NCBI GenBank assembly: GCA_963715815.1
Contig: OY970278.1
Span: 2,046,001 to 2,110,000, forward strand
Direction: 5' to 3'
From: JAFAMS01 sp963715815
Lineage (GTDB): Bacteria; Vulcanimicrobiota; Vulcanimicrobiia; Vulcanimicrobiales; Vulcanimicrobiaceae
DNA: 64,000 bases
The first letter of the stretch is position 1. Each line of letters starts with the position of its first letter. A program made the position numbers and the translations under genes. Shown here in pieces: positions 46,920-54,937 of the stretch. The notes beneath the pieces were generated by a model. That model saw only the letters and a program-made list of their open reading frames with translations. It had not been told where the DNA came from and searched no databases.

Positions 46920-47348
46920 TTAGCTAGCGAAGTATTCTCGGATAAACGCGTCATAAGGGGTCCCCGCTATCTGAAAGCCTGCTTCGGTTACGAGTTTTGT
47001 CGCAGCTTCGGCCCCCAGTCCTTTATTTTCTGCCTCTATTATGCCAATCGCGACCGCGATTCGTGTACCACCTGCTCAATGCGTGAGCGTTTTGGTACCC
47101 GGCGGGGCGCTTTCCAGCGCTGCTCGGATCTTGCCGACGTCCTCCCGGGTAATCGTCTGCGCGGTGTACGGGATTGAGACGTAGCGCATTCCGAGCGCCT
47201 CGACCTTAGGACCTTCGGGCTCGTCTTGCTCCTCGGGCATCCGGACGTTGATGACGGTCCCGTACCCCTGGGCCGGAAGAGCTGCCAATTCGGCGTCGGT
47301 CGGTTGACCCGCGACGGTAAGTCCGGCGATCGTGGCCTCGTTTTTCAT
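46920..47348 (-). CDS. candidate selenoprotein: DUF442 phosphatase/rhodanese-like enzyme with in-frame TGA
   Basis: Read through one TGA (47076-47078), the frame encodes 142 residues. Residues 1-90 (MKNEATIAGLTVAGQPTDAE ... PPGTKTLTH) match the DUF442 / DSP-PTPase_2 family (SGQPT, TVINVR, EALGMRYVSIP). The TGA is codon 91, exactly where the family has the catalytic Cys of VHCASGNR; here the loop is H-[TGA]-AGGTR. The next 51 codons (IAVAIGIIEAENKGLGAEAA ... YDAFIREYFAS) are the intact C-terminal half, ending in TAA. A SECIS-like hairpin follows the TGA. Start ATG overlaps the response-regulator stop (ATGA). A nonsense mutation is the alternative. Confidence 0.75.
47046..47078 (-). promoter_or_regulatory. 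SECIS-like element downstream of the in-frame TGA
   Basis: After the TGA and 14 nt, AAUCGC (47061-47056) pairs perfectly with GCGAUU (47051-47046) around a GGUC loop (47055-47052). The first loop G lies 21 nt beyond the TGA. Bacterial SECIS elements place a small apical loop with an early G about 16-37 nt after UGA; the E. coli fdhF element has GGUCU at +19. The 6-bp stem is short, and GC-rich palindromes are common here. Confidence 0.6.
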
Positions 47349-48490
47349 GGCGCCTTTTCGACCTCTTCGCTCGGTTTGAGATTGCCGGCTTCCATGAAGC
47401 GGCGGACGGAGAGCGTGTACCCGCGCTGGCTGTCCTCGGCCTTCGGCGCGGTCTGCGCCCAGTTCAGATATGCCCGGCCGCTCAGACGCAGCAAGCGCTT
47501 CGCCAAATCGTCGTGATTGAGCGCCTCGGCCGCGTCGGCGGCAATTTTGTAGGCAGCGCCGGCACGATCGTGCGCGCGCTGTTCTTCGAAGCGCTCGGCT
47601 TCCCCGATCGCGCGCTCCATAGCCGCCTCCGGCTCGCCGGAGCGGATGAGCTTCATCAGCGAATCGAGCATCGCACCTCTTGGTTCGCGCGCGTTCGATT
47701 GCTGAGTACCGAAAACCGAAGCACTCCCAACATGTGGCGAGAGCAAACGGCGCCAACGCAACTGCGTATCGATCGTTTGCACGAGGCTGCGGAAATCGAA
47801 CGGCTTGGAAACGAAGTCTTGGACGCCGGCATGCAACGCCTCGACCTTGTCTTGCGGGCGCGAGCGATGCGTGAGCATGACAACCGGAATGTGCCCGGTG
47901 GTGTGCTCTTTGCGTAGCGTCTCCGTCGCCTCTTCACCATCCATCACCGGCATGATCCAATCCATCAGAATCAAATCCGGCTGCTCGCGGCCGGCGGTGA
48001 CGACGCCCTCTTGTCCGTTGGAAGCCTCGATTATTTCGAAACGTTCGCGTTCCAGAAGCTTGCGAAGCAAGGTACGTAGCGCTTCATCGTCGTCAACGAC
48101 GAGAACCCGGCCCCGTCCGGCCGACTCCGCCTGCGCGAGCGTGCTTGCCGTCGACATCGCAGCGCCAGCCGCGCGGACGCGTTTCTCAATCAACTTGCGC
48201 GAATCGGCGGATAGGCTCTCGACGTTCGGAATCTCGACGTAACCGTAGCGCAGGTCGCTGAGCCCGAGCGGAAAACCGCTGTCGAAACGCAGTGGCGAGA
48301 CACTGAAAATAAGCTCGCGTGCCTCTTCGCTCGAGAGGCCTTTGCCGTCAAACCAGCCTTCCGGACTCTCGGCGGCCGGAATGACGAATTGCTCCTCGGA
48401 GAGCCAAACGCGAACCGCTTCGACCTTGCGAGTGGCAATCAATTCGCTGGCGAGACGATGTGCGAGCTCGACGCTGGAAACGACGCTCAT
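47345..48490 (-). CDS. response regulator with extra N- and C-terminal domains
   Basis: A 381-aa protein. The receiver (about residues 125-245) has VLVVDDDEALR, phospho-acceptor Asp in LILMDWIMPVMDG, Thr in VVMLTHRS and Lys in FVSKPFD. The N-terminal about 110 residues resemble a small sensory or effector domain with no clear family. The C-terminal about 110 residues are helical, TPR-like (RAGAAYKIAADAAEALNHDD). No DNA-binding domain is seen, so output may be by protein contact. No histidine kinase is adjacent. Coupled by ATGA to the candidate selenoprotein. Confidence 0.85.
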   Translation of the reverse strand: MSVVSSVELAHRLASELIATRKVEAVRVWLSEEQFVIPAAESPEGWFDGKGLSSEEARELIFSVSPLRFDSGFPLGLSDLRYGYVEIPNVESLSADSRKLIEKRVRAAGAAMSTASTLAQAESAGRGRVLVVDDDEALRTLLRKLLERERFEIIEASNGQEGVVTAGREQPDLILMDWIMPVMDGEEATETLRKEHTTGHIPVVMLTHRSRPQDKVEALHAGVQDFVSKPFDFRSLVQTIDTQLRWRRLLSPHVGSASVFGTQQSNAREPRGAMLDSLMKLIRSGEPEAAMERAIGEAERFEEQRAHDRAGAAYKIAADAAEALNHDDLAKRLLRLSGRAYLNWAQTAPKAEDSQRGYTLSVRRFMEAGNLKPSEEVEKAP

Positions 48491-48585
48491 GCTGCTGCCG
48501 TTCGGCTCGGCCGCGGGGCCCTCCCTCGGCCACCGAGGCGAGCACCCGGCCTCGCGTCGAACTGGAGAGGCGAGCGAGGTACAAC

Positions 48586-48759
48586 GTGGATAACGACAGC
48601 GTCGCCAAGCAAATGAATCGCGGACTCTTCCTTGCGCCGGATCTCGACAATGACGAAGACGACGATCCGTTGCTCGAACAAGCGCGAGAGAACGTCGACG
48701 ATGACGTCGACGAAATCGAAGAAAAGCGCGAACGCGAAAACCAGAAAAAGAAAAGCTAG
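48586..48759 (+). CDS. small acidic hypothetical protein
   Basis: A 57-aa ORF starting GTG (DNDSVAKQMNRGLFLAPDLD), rich in Asp and Glu (DNDEDDDPLLEQ, DDDVDEIEE), with a Lys/Arg end (NQKKKS). A GAGG lies about 9 nt before. It is divergent from the response regulator and its last 4 bp overlap the sigH stop. The composition differs from shadow frames in this GC-rich DNA, favouring a real gene. No family recognised; mimicry of nucleic acid or sigma binding is speculation. Confidence 0.55.
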   Translation: MDNDSVAKQMNRGLFLAPDLDNDEDDDPLLEQARENVDDDVDEIEEKRERENQKKKS

Positions 48760-49403
48760 GGTAATTCGATCTCGGAGAGATTCTTCTCGATCTTGCGCTT
48801 GACGCGCTGCAACGCGTTGTCGATCGACTTCACATGGCGATTCAAATCACGTGCCATTTCCTGATAGCTCTTACCCTCGAGGTAGCTAAGCAGCACTTGT
48901 GATTCGAGATCCGAGAGATTCTCTTGGATGCGTTCCTTGATGTCTTCGGAAACCTCTTGATTAATGACGAGCTCTTCGGGATCGCTCGTCTTTTGCGAAG
49001 CCATGACGTCCAGCAGCGTTCGCTCGCTGTCCTCGTCGTAGATCGGCTTATTAAGCGAGATATATTGATTGAGCGGGATATGCTTCTGTCGCGTCGCGGT
49101 CTTGATCGCGGTGATGATCTGTCGCGTGATGCACAACTCGGCAAACGCGCGAAAGCTCGAGAGCTTGTCGGCTTTGAAGTCGCGAACCGCTTTGTAGAGC
49201 CCGATCATCCCCTCTTGGATAATATCTTCGCGATCGGCGCCAATGAGAAAATAGCTCTTTGCCTTGATGCGTACAAAGTTCTTATATTTGTTGAGCAAGA
49301 ACTCCATCGCAAGGTTGTCGCCGGATTTCGCGATAGCGACAAGGTCCTCGTCCGGCCGCTCGTGATAATCAAGCGTTCCCTCGGACGGCTGCGTGAGCGC
49401 CAT
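48756..49403 (-). CDS. sigH: SigH-type RNA polymerase sigma factor
   Basis: A 215-aa sigma-70 family protein very like Firmicute SigH (Spo0H). Region 2 is NKYKNFVRIKAKSYFLIGAD then REDIIQEGMIGLYKAVRDF and FAELCITRQIITAIKTATRQ. Region 4 is SYQEMARDLNRHVKSIDNAL. In Bacillus SigH governs the transition to stationary phase, competence and sporulation. It is next to rlmB-cysS-cysE as in Bacillus. No spore genes are seen here. It has its own promoter with a palindrome in the spacer. Confidence 0.92.
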   Translation of the reverse strand: MALTQPSEGTLDYHERPDEDLVAIAKSGDNLAMEFLLNKYKNFVRIKAKSYFLIGADREDIIQEGMIGLYKAVRDFKADKLSSFRAFAELCITRQIITAIKTATRQKHIPLNQYISLNKPIYDEDSERTLLDVMASQKTSDPEELVINQEVSEDIKERIQENLSDLESQVLLSYLEGKSYQEMARDLNRHVKSIDNALQRVKRKIEKNLSEIELP

Positions 49404-49481
49404 TTCTTCTTATTTACCTCAGGAAAGAACGACGTGCCGAAATCGCAAGCCGCGGCTTGTCGAACCGGGCACATCCTTCTG

Positions 49482-49511
49482 AGTATAGGGAGGTCCTCCC
49501 TAAGCAGTCAA
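49482..49511 (-). promoter_or_regulatory. sigH promoter with spacer palindrome
   Basis: TTGACT (-35, 49506-49511) and TATACT (-10, 49482-49487) are 18 bp apart, facing sigH. The spacer contains the perfect palindrome GGGAGG-A-CCTCCC (49488-49500), placed where a repressor would block RNA polymerase. The -35 overlaps the rlmB stop codon region. Leader to the sigH ATG is about 70 nt. Confidence 0.75.
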
Positions 49512-50287
49512 CAAGCTGCCCGTTGACGGCGTACCTCGAAGAGTAACACAGCCGCGGCCACGGATGCATTCAGCGAAGGAATTCGGCCGGCCATCGGGAT
49601 GCCGAGCACCCAGTCACACTCCTTGCGGACGACCGGGGAGATGCCGCCCCCCTCGGCACCGATGACGAGCGCCAGGTCTCCCCGCAGATCGGCCTGGTCG
49701 TAGGGGACCGTTTCCGCCGAGAGGTCGGCACAGGCAATCCAGAGACCCGCATCTTTCAGTGCCCGAACGCTCTGCGCGACGTTCGAGACCCTGACGATGG
49801 GCACGTACGCTGTGGCCCCGGCCGAGGCTTTTCGTACGGTCGCATTGACGCCGGCGCTGCGGCGTTCGGGGACGACAACCGCGTCCGCGGCCACGGCTTC
49901 AGCGGTCCGGATGATCGCACCGAGATTGTGCGGATCCGTGATGTGATCCAGGACGACGAAAAGCGCCGGCCTTCCCGCAGTGCGGCGCTCGAGCACATCC
50001 TCGAGCGTCGCATAGTCGAAGGGAGCTGCAAAAGCGACGACGCTCTGATGCGCCTTATACGGAAATTGCGCGAAAAACCCGCGGCTTTCGAATCGCACCG
50101 GGATCGCCGCATCAGTCGCTGCCGCAAGAAGCTCGCGCAGTGCCGGATCGCGACGGCGCGTGTCGGCAACGTGAATGCGCAGGAGCTTCTCACCGCCGGC
50201 GAGCGCTTCTGAAACGGCATGAACGCCGTAAACTATGCCGTCGAGATCGAGGACGTTGCGGCGATTTACTCGCCTGCGAGCGTCCAA
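49508..50287 (-). CDS. rlmB: 23S rRNA 2'-O-methyltransferase RlmB / TrmH-family
   Basis: A SPOUT methyltransferase (259 aa). The N-terminal substrate-binding domain begins VYGVHAVSEALAGG, and the knotted catalytic domain has DHITDPHNLGAIIRTAEA, VIGAEGGGISP and IPMAGRIPSLNASVAAAV, the RlmB motifs 1-3. It methylates G2251 in the 23S P-loop in E. coli. The start overlaps the cysS stop by 22 nt. Its place after cysS equals Bacillus yacO. Confidence 0.93.
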   Translation of the reverse strand: MDARRRVNRRNVLDLDGIVYGVHAVSEALAGGEKLLRIHVADTRRRDPALRELLAAATDAAIPVRFESRGFFAQFPYKAHQSVVAFAAPFDYATLEDVLERRTAGRPALFVVLDHITDPHNLGAIIRTAEAVAADAVVVPERRSAGVNATVRKASAGATAYVPIVRVSNVAQSVRALKDAGLWIACADLSAETVPYDQADLRGDLALVIGAEGGGISPVVRKECDWVLGIPMAGRIPSLNASVAAAVLLFEVRRQRAAC

Positions 50288-51723
50288 GTCGTTGTCCCTT
50301 CGTGCGTATCGCGCAGCTCGATGCGTTCGGCGATAAGTGCATCGCGAATCTGGTCGGCGAGCGCGAAGTCTTTTTTACGCCGGGCCTCGTCGCGAGCCGT
50401 GATCGCGCGCGCGATGATCCTTTCACCAGTTTCGCCGTCGAAACCGACAACCGATTCCAAACTCGCACGCACTCGTTGCGCGGCCGCATCGATGTCAACC
50501 TCAATTACAGGTTCCGTCAACCAGCGTTCGTCCGGTGCGAGCCCGAGCAGCGTGAGAACGTAGCCGAGAGCGCGCGCCGCATCGAGCGCTTCGCCGCGCT
50601 GCACGTACTCTTCCGCGCGCCCGGCGGTCTCGAACACCGCGGCCAGCGCCGCCGCCGTATTCATGTCATCCGCGAGCGCTTCCTCGACACGCGTGACGAT
50701 GCCGTCGTGTTCGGTGTGCGCCTCGAAATCGACGGACTCGCCGTTCGTTAGCGTACGCCAGGCTTTGCGCAGCTTGTTGATAGCGACGGTCGCCCCGCCG
50801 AACGAAACTTCCGTGAAGTTCATGCGTTTACGATAGCCGGTCTGCAAGAACAGGAGGCGAATCGCTTGCGTGTCGGCACGATCTAAAAGCTCGTACAGCG
50901 GCTCGTAGTTGCCGAGGGATTTCGACATTTTGCGCTGCTCGAACAAAAGTAGACCGCCATGCACCCAGAAGTTCGCCATCGGCGGCGGCAAGATCGACTC
51001 GCTTTGCGCGATCTCGTTTTCGTGATGCGGGAAGATCAGATCGGCGCCGCCGCCATGAATATCGAACGGCTCGCCGAGCAGATCGTGGGCCATCGCCGAG
51101 CACTCGATATGCCATCCCGGACGGCCCGGACCAAAGCTCGAAGGCCACGAAGGCTCGCCCGGTTTTTCGAGTTTCCAAAGCGCGAAATCGAGCGGATTCT
51201 GCTTCTTCTCATTCTCTCGAATGCGAGCGCCGATCATGAGCTCGTCCAGATTTTCGCCCGAAAGTTTGCCGTACGGCGGAAACGAGGCGACGCGAAAGTA
51301 GACACCGTCTTCGCCGGCGTATGCATGACCGCTCGCAACCAGCGCCTCGATCATCTTAAGAATCTGTGGAATGTACTCGGTCGCGCGCGGCTCAAAGTCA
51401 GGCTCCGCGACACCGAGGCGCCGCATCGAGCGCTTGAAGCTCGAGTAGTAGCGCTCGATGATCTCATGCCACGGACGGCCTTCTTGCCGTGAGGCTTCGA
51501 TCGAGCGATCATCGATATCGGTCACGTTTTGCACGTAAGTGACCTTGTAGCCGAGATGCCGCAAATAGCGCCGGAAGACGTCGAAAAACAAAAACGAGCG
51601 TGCGTGACCCAGATGGGGTTCACCCGAAGGCGTGAGTCCGCATACGTACATCCGGACTTCGCCGCCGCGCACCGGCGAAAATTCTTCGACTTTGCGCGAA
51701 CGCGTGTTATAGAGCCGCAGCAT
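50266..51723 (-). CDS. cysS: cysteinyl-tRNA synthetase
   Basis: Class I synthetase (485 aa). The HIGH motif is HLGHARSF, KMSKS is KMSKSLGN, and the zinc ligands are Cys in YVCGLTPSG, Cys in HIECSAMA and the His/Glu of FPHHENEIAQSE. The N-terminal zinc segment reads CGLTPSGEPHLGHA instead of the usual CGPTVYDxxHIGHA. Overlaps cysE start region by 17 nt, consistent with coupled cysteine synthesis and charging. Confidence 0.96.
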   Translation of the reverse strand: MLRLYNTRSRKVEEFSPVRGGEVRMYVCGLTPSGEPHLGHARSFLFFDVFRRYLRHLGYKVTYVQNVTDIDDRSIEASRQEGRPWHEIIERYYSSFKRSMRRLGVAEPDFEPRATEYIPQILKMIEALVASGHAYAGEDGVYFRVASFPPYGKLSGENLDELMIGARIRENEKKQNPLDFALWKLEKPGEPSWPSSFGPGRPGWHIECSAMAHDLLGEPFDIHGGGADLIFPHHENEIAQSESILPPPMANFWVHGGLLLFEQRKMSKSLGNYEPLYELLDRADTQAIRLLFLQTGYRKRMNFTEVSFGGATVAINKLRKAWRTLTNGESVDFEAHTEHDGIVTRVEEALADDMNTAAALAAVFETAGRAEEYVQRGEALDAARALGYVLTLLGLAPDERWLTEPVIEVDIDAAAQRVRASLESVVGFDGETGERIIARAITARDEARRKKDFALADQIRDALIAERIELRDTHEGTTTWTLAGE

Positions 51724-52441
51724 CCAAGCTGTCAGGTGCCGCTTCTGTTTCGGTGGCGATGGTCTGAGCCGACGTCTGGGCGATTCGCAAGCGTTCTTCG
51801 AGCGTACGAATCCGGGCTTCGAGGCGCGCGATCATCGTCGCCGTCGGATCGGGCATTTGGACCTGCGCGCGCGCAGTAGACTGGGGTGGCTCGGCCGCTT
51901 CCGGCGGCGCCGGTTTTCCGTCCTTCGAAACAATCCGGCCCGGGATCCCGACCACGGTCGCATTCGGCGGAACGTCCTTAACGACGACGGAGCCTGCGCC
52001 GACATGGGCGTTTTCACCGACGAGAATGTCACCGAGGATCGCTGCGCCGACGCCGACGACGACGTTATCGAGTAAGGTTGGGTGCCGTTTTCCGGGTTTG
52101 AGCGACGTGCCGCCCAGCGTTACGCCCTGATACAGTGTGACGTTGCGCCCGATGATCGTCGTCGCACCGATCACGACGCCCATCCCGTGATCGATGAAGA
52201 AACCCTCACCGATCGTTGCGGCCGGATGAATCTCGATTCCGGTTGCAAAGCGCACGATGTGAGCCAGAAATCGCGGCAAGATCGGGACGCCGGCTTTATA
52301 CAGCGCGTGCAGCGCGCGGTGCGCGGTGATCGCGTGAAAGCCCGGATACGAGAGGACGATGTCCAGAACACCCTCGGCGGCGGGATCGCGTTCGAGCGGC
52401 GCCCGGAGGTCGGAGAGGAACGTCTGCCATGCCGTCGTCAT
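51707..52441 (-). CDS. cysE: serine O-acetyltransferase
   Basis: A 244-aa left-handed beta-helix acetyltransferase. The N-terminal helical domain has HAITAHRALHALYKAG; the hexapeptide repeats include IEIHPAATIGEGFFIDHGMG and VTLGGTSLKPGKRHPTL with active-site His and Asp. It makes O-acetylserine from serine and acetyl-CoA. The C-terminal 50 residues form a predicted coiled coil (MIARLEARIRTLEERLRIAQ), longer than usual. Confidence 0.95.
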   Translation of the reverse strand: MTTAWQTFLSDLRAPLERDPAAEGVLDIVLSYPGFHAITAHRALHALYKAGVPILPRFLAHIVRFATGIEIHPAATIGEGFFIDHGMGVVIGATTIIGRNVTLYQGVTLGGTSLKPGKRHPTLLDNVVVGVGAAILGDILVGENAHVGAGSVVVKDVPPNATVVGIPGRIVSKDGKPAPPEAAEPPQSTARAQVQMPDPTATMIARLEARIRTLEERLRIAQTSAQTIATETEAAPDSLDAAAL

Positions 52442-52452
52442 TCGAATACCTA

Positions 52453-53769
52453 TTAACGCGCGTTTGCCGCGTCGCGGTTGCCGGAAGCACCGGCGGCATC
52501 GATACGGGCGCGGATGCGCGCTGCGCCGAGCAGTGGAAACACGAGCGCGAGCGGCGCACCCTTCTCATCCCCGGTCAGGGTCACGCGAACCGCATGGTAC
52601 GCACGTTTTTTTTCGACGCCAAAGCGCTCGGCGAGCCGTGGAATGCTCTTCGGATCCGGCTCCTCGGCGAGCGCGGCGAGCAAGCTTCGTACGTTCGCAT
52701 CGGCCAACAGCTCGCGCTCTTCCGGCGGTAGCTCGATCGTATCGGCGCAGAGCTCCGTGACTCGCGGACGCGCCTGCGCAATTGTCTGCAGCTCTTCACC
52801 GTACGCTTCGATGAAGAGTCCGACCCACTCCGGCGTCTGCTCGTAACCCCACTGGCGCATCGCATCGGAAAGGAGCGCCGTGAACTTCTCGCGGGGCAGT
52901 TTGCGAAGTGCGCGCTGGTTGAACGCGAGCAGGCGGTCTTCATTAAAGATTGCGCCGGCCTTGTGGACGCGCTCGAGCGAAAATAGCTTTGTGAGGTCGT
53001 CGAGCGTAAATTCCTCGCGCCCGCCGGGCGCCGACCATCCGAGCAACGCAAGATGATCGATCATCGCTTCCGGCTGGATACCCAGTTCGCGAAACTCTTC
53101 GATGCTCACCGTATCGTGCCGTTTCGAAAGCTTCTGATGCTCTTCGTTCAAGATCAACGGAACGTGCGCGTAGCGCGGCGAGCGTAATCCGAGTGCGTCC
53201 TGGAGCGCCATCTGTACCGGCGTATTCGGTAGATGCTCGTCGCCGCGTACGACAACGGTTATCTCCATCAGCGCATCGTCGATTGCCGCCGCGAAGTTAT
53301 AGGTGGGACCGCCGTTCGATTTCAGAATGACGGGATCGGGGAGCGTCGCGTTCTCGAACGTCACCGGTCCCTTGACGAGATCGTCGACGACCGTCTTGCC
53401 TCCCGGCATCCGAAAGCGTAACGCGCCTTCATCCTGATACGCGCCACCAAGATCACGCAAGCGCTGCGCGTGCTCGGAATAAAGCGCGAGACGCTCCGAC
53501 TGGCGGTACGGTCCGTGCGAACCACCGCCGCTCGGGCCTTCGTCCCAATCCAAGCCTAGCCAACGCAGCGCGTCGAGCAGTAGCCCTTCCGTCTCCGGCC
53601 GATTGCGGCTCGCATCCGTATCTTCGATTCGCACGACGAATGCGCCGTTTGTCCGGCGTGCCAGCAGATAGTTGAAGAGCGCGGTTCGCGCGCCGCCGAC
53701 GTGCAGCATTCCGGTCGGGGACGGCGCAAATCGCAAACGCTGCGGGACGCTGTAGTCGAGTTGGCTCAT
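52453..53769 (-). CDS. gltX: glutamyl-tRNA synthetase
   Basis: Class I synthetase (438 aa). The start at 53769 (MSQLDYSVPQRLRFAPSPTG) overlaps the ispF stop as ATGA; upstream in-frame codons lie within ispF. HIGH is MLHVGGARTALFNYLLAR, and KMSKS is KLSKRHDTVSIEEFR. It charges tRNA-Glu, possibly tRNA-Gln. It is shorter than the 470-500 aa norm, with a compact C-terminal anticodon domain. Confidence 0.95.
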   Translation of the reverse strand: MSQLDYSVPQRLRFAPSPTGMLHVGGARTALFNYLLARRTNGAFVVRIEDTDASRNRPETEGLLLDALRWLGLDWDEGPSGGGSHGPYRQSERLALYSEHAQRLRDLGGAYQDEGALRFRMPGGKTVVDDLVKGPVTFENATLPDPVILKSNGGPTYNFAAAIDDALMEITVVVRGDEHLPNTPVQMALQDALGLRSPRYAHVPLILNEEHQKLSKRHDTVSIEEFRELGIQPEAMIDHLALLGWSAPGGREEFTLDDLTKLFSLERVHKAGAIFNEDRLLAFNQRALRKLPREKFTALLSDAMRQWGYEQTPEWVGLFIEAYGEELQTIAQARPRVTELCADTIELPPEERELLADANVRSLLAALAEEPDPKSIPRLAERFGVEKKRAYHAVRVTLTGDEKGAPLALVFPLLGAARIRARIDAAGASGNRDAANAR

Positions 53770-54239
53770 CGCTTTTCGATCAATGCGACCGCATGCGCGG
53801 CAATCCCGCTCCCGTCGCCCGTGAATCCCATACCATCCGTCGTTTTGGCTTTGATGCTCACATCGGCGAGATCGACACCGAGCACAGCCGCAATCGAGGC
53901 CCGAATCGCAGCAATATGCGGCGCTAGCGCGGGCCGCTGTACGATAACGGTCGCATCGATATTGCTCACTTGATATCCCGCCTCCGCAATCATCCCGACG
54001 CACGCCGCGAGTAAGTACATCGAATCGGCGTTACGCCAGCGTTCGTCGCCGGACGGGAAGTGTGTCCCCAAATCGCCGAGCGCCCCCGCACCTAGAATCG
54101 CATCACAGATCGCATGCGCGAGCGCATCGCCGTCCGAATGCCCAGCCGGCCCACGATCGTACGCGATCTCGACACCGCCCACGATGAATTTGCGCCCCGC
54201 TTCGAGGCGGTGGGCGTCAAAGCCGTGACCGATGCGCAT
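53766..54239 (-). CDS. ispF: 2-C-methyl-D-erythritol 2,4-cyclodiphosphate synthase
   Basis: A 157-aa trimeric MEP-pathway enzyme. MRIGHGFDAHRL holds the zinc Asp and His, and GHSDGDALAHAICDAILGA the third His. IKAKTTDGMGFTGDGSGIAAHA is the CDP-binding C-terminal signature. It makes the cyclic diphosphate for isopentenyl diphosphate. Start overlaps the ispD stop by one base. Confidence 0.97.
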   Translation of the reverse strand: MRIGHGFDAHRLEAGRKFIVGGVEIAYDRGPAGHSDGDALAHAICDAILGAGALGDLGTHFPSGDERWRNADSMYLLAACVGMIAEAGYQVSNIDATVIVQRPALAPHIAAIRASIAAVLGVDLADVSIKAKTTDGMGFTGDGSGIAAHAVALIEKR

Positions 54240-54937
54240 CAGACCGCGGCCCGCTCGCGCAAGATCAGCTCGGCGCGTGCAAGATCGGCGGGCACGGTTA
54301 CCTTGAAATTCTCCGCGTTTCCCTCGACGACAATCACATCCAACCCGGCATCTTCTAGCAGCGCTGCGTCGTCGGTCACACGAATTCCCCGCGCTTGCGC
54401 GGATTGGTGAGCGCGCAGCAAATCATCGAGCAGACCGAACTGCGGCGTTTGAGCGGCCCAGAGCTTGTCGCGATCGAGCGTGCTCGTCACCTTACGCGAA
54501 CCGTTGACCGCTTTGATTGTGTCGACGACCGGGATCGCAAGCAACGCACCGACGCCTGGCGCAACCGCTGCCATTCCGCGGCGAACATCGTGCGTACGAA
54601 TCATCGGACGCGCACCGTCGTGGACGAACGCAAATTTCGTTTCCACTCGGGCGTGCTCCGCAAGCGCGGCGAGCGCGAGCCGCACGCTGTCTTGCCGCTC
54701 CGATCCGCCGACGATCACGTGTGATGCGAGTTGCGGCGCCGCGCGTTTCACGAGCGCTTGAACGGACGGGACGAATTCGGCCTCTGTCGTCACCACGAGT
54801 ATCGTGATCTCGGGCATCGATGCGAACGTCTCGACCGACCAGGCCAGCATTGGTTTCCCGGCAATGTCGATCAACTGTTTTGGCTGTCCAAAGCGTTGTC
54901 CGCGCCCGGCAGCGACGATGACCGCTCCCCAGCTCAT
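54239..54937 (-). CDS. ispD: 2-C-methyl-D-erythritol 4-phosphate cytidylyltransferase
   Basis: A 232-aa nucleotidyltransferase. The CTP-binding loop is VIVAAGRGQRFGQPKQL (residues 6-22), and FVHDGARPMI and the DRDKLWAAQTPQ motif follow. It makes CDP-methylerythritol just upstream of IspF in the pathway; the two genes overlap by one base. The start is in an ATGA overlap with yacL. Confidence 0.96.
   Translation of the reverse strand: MSWGAVIVAAGRGQRFGQPKQLIDIAGKPMLAWSVETFASMPEITILVVTTEAEFVPSVQALVKRAAPQLASHVIVGGSERQDSVRLALAALAEHARVETKFAFVHDGARPMIRTHDVRRGMAAVAPGVGALLAIPVVDTIKAVNGSRKVTSTLDRDKLWAAQTPQFGLLDDLLRAHQSAQARGIRVTDDAALLEDAGLDVIVVEGNAENFKVTVPADLARAELILRERAAV

Noticed and set aside
47348..47756. 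Upstream extension of the candidate selenoprotein frame
   Set aside because: It lies inside the response-regulator gene, is Arg-rich, and the ATG at 47348 gives the family N-terminus with an ATGA overlap.
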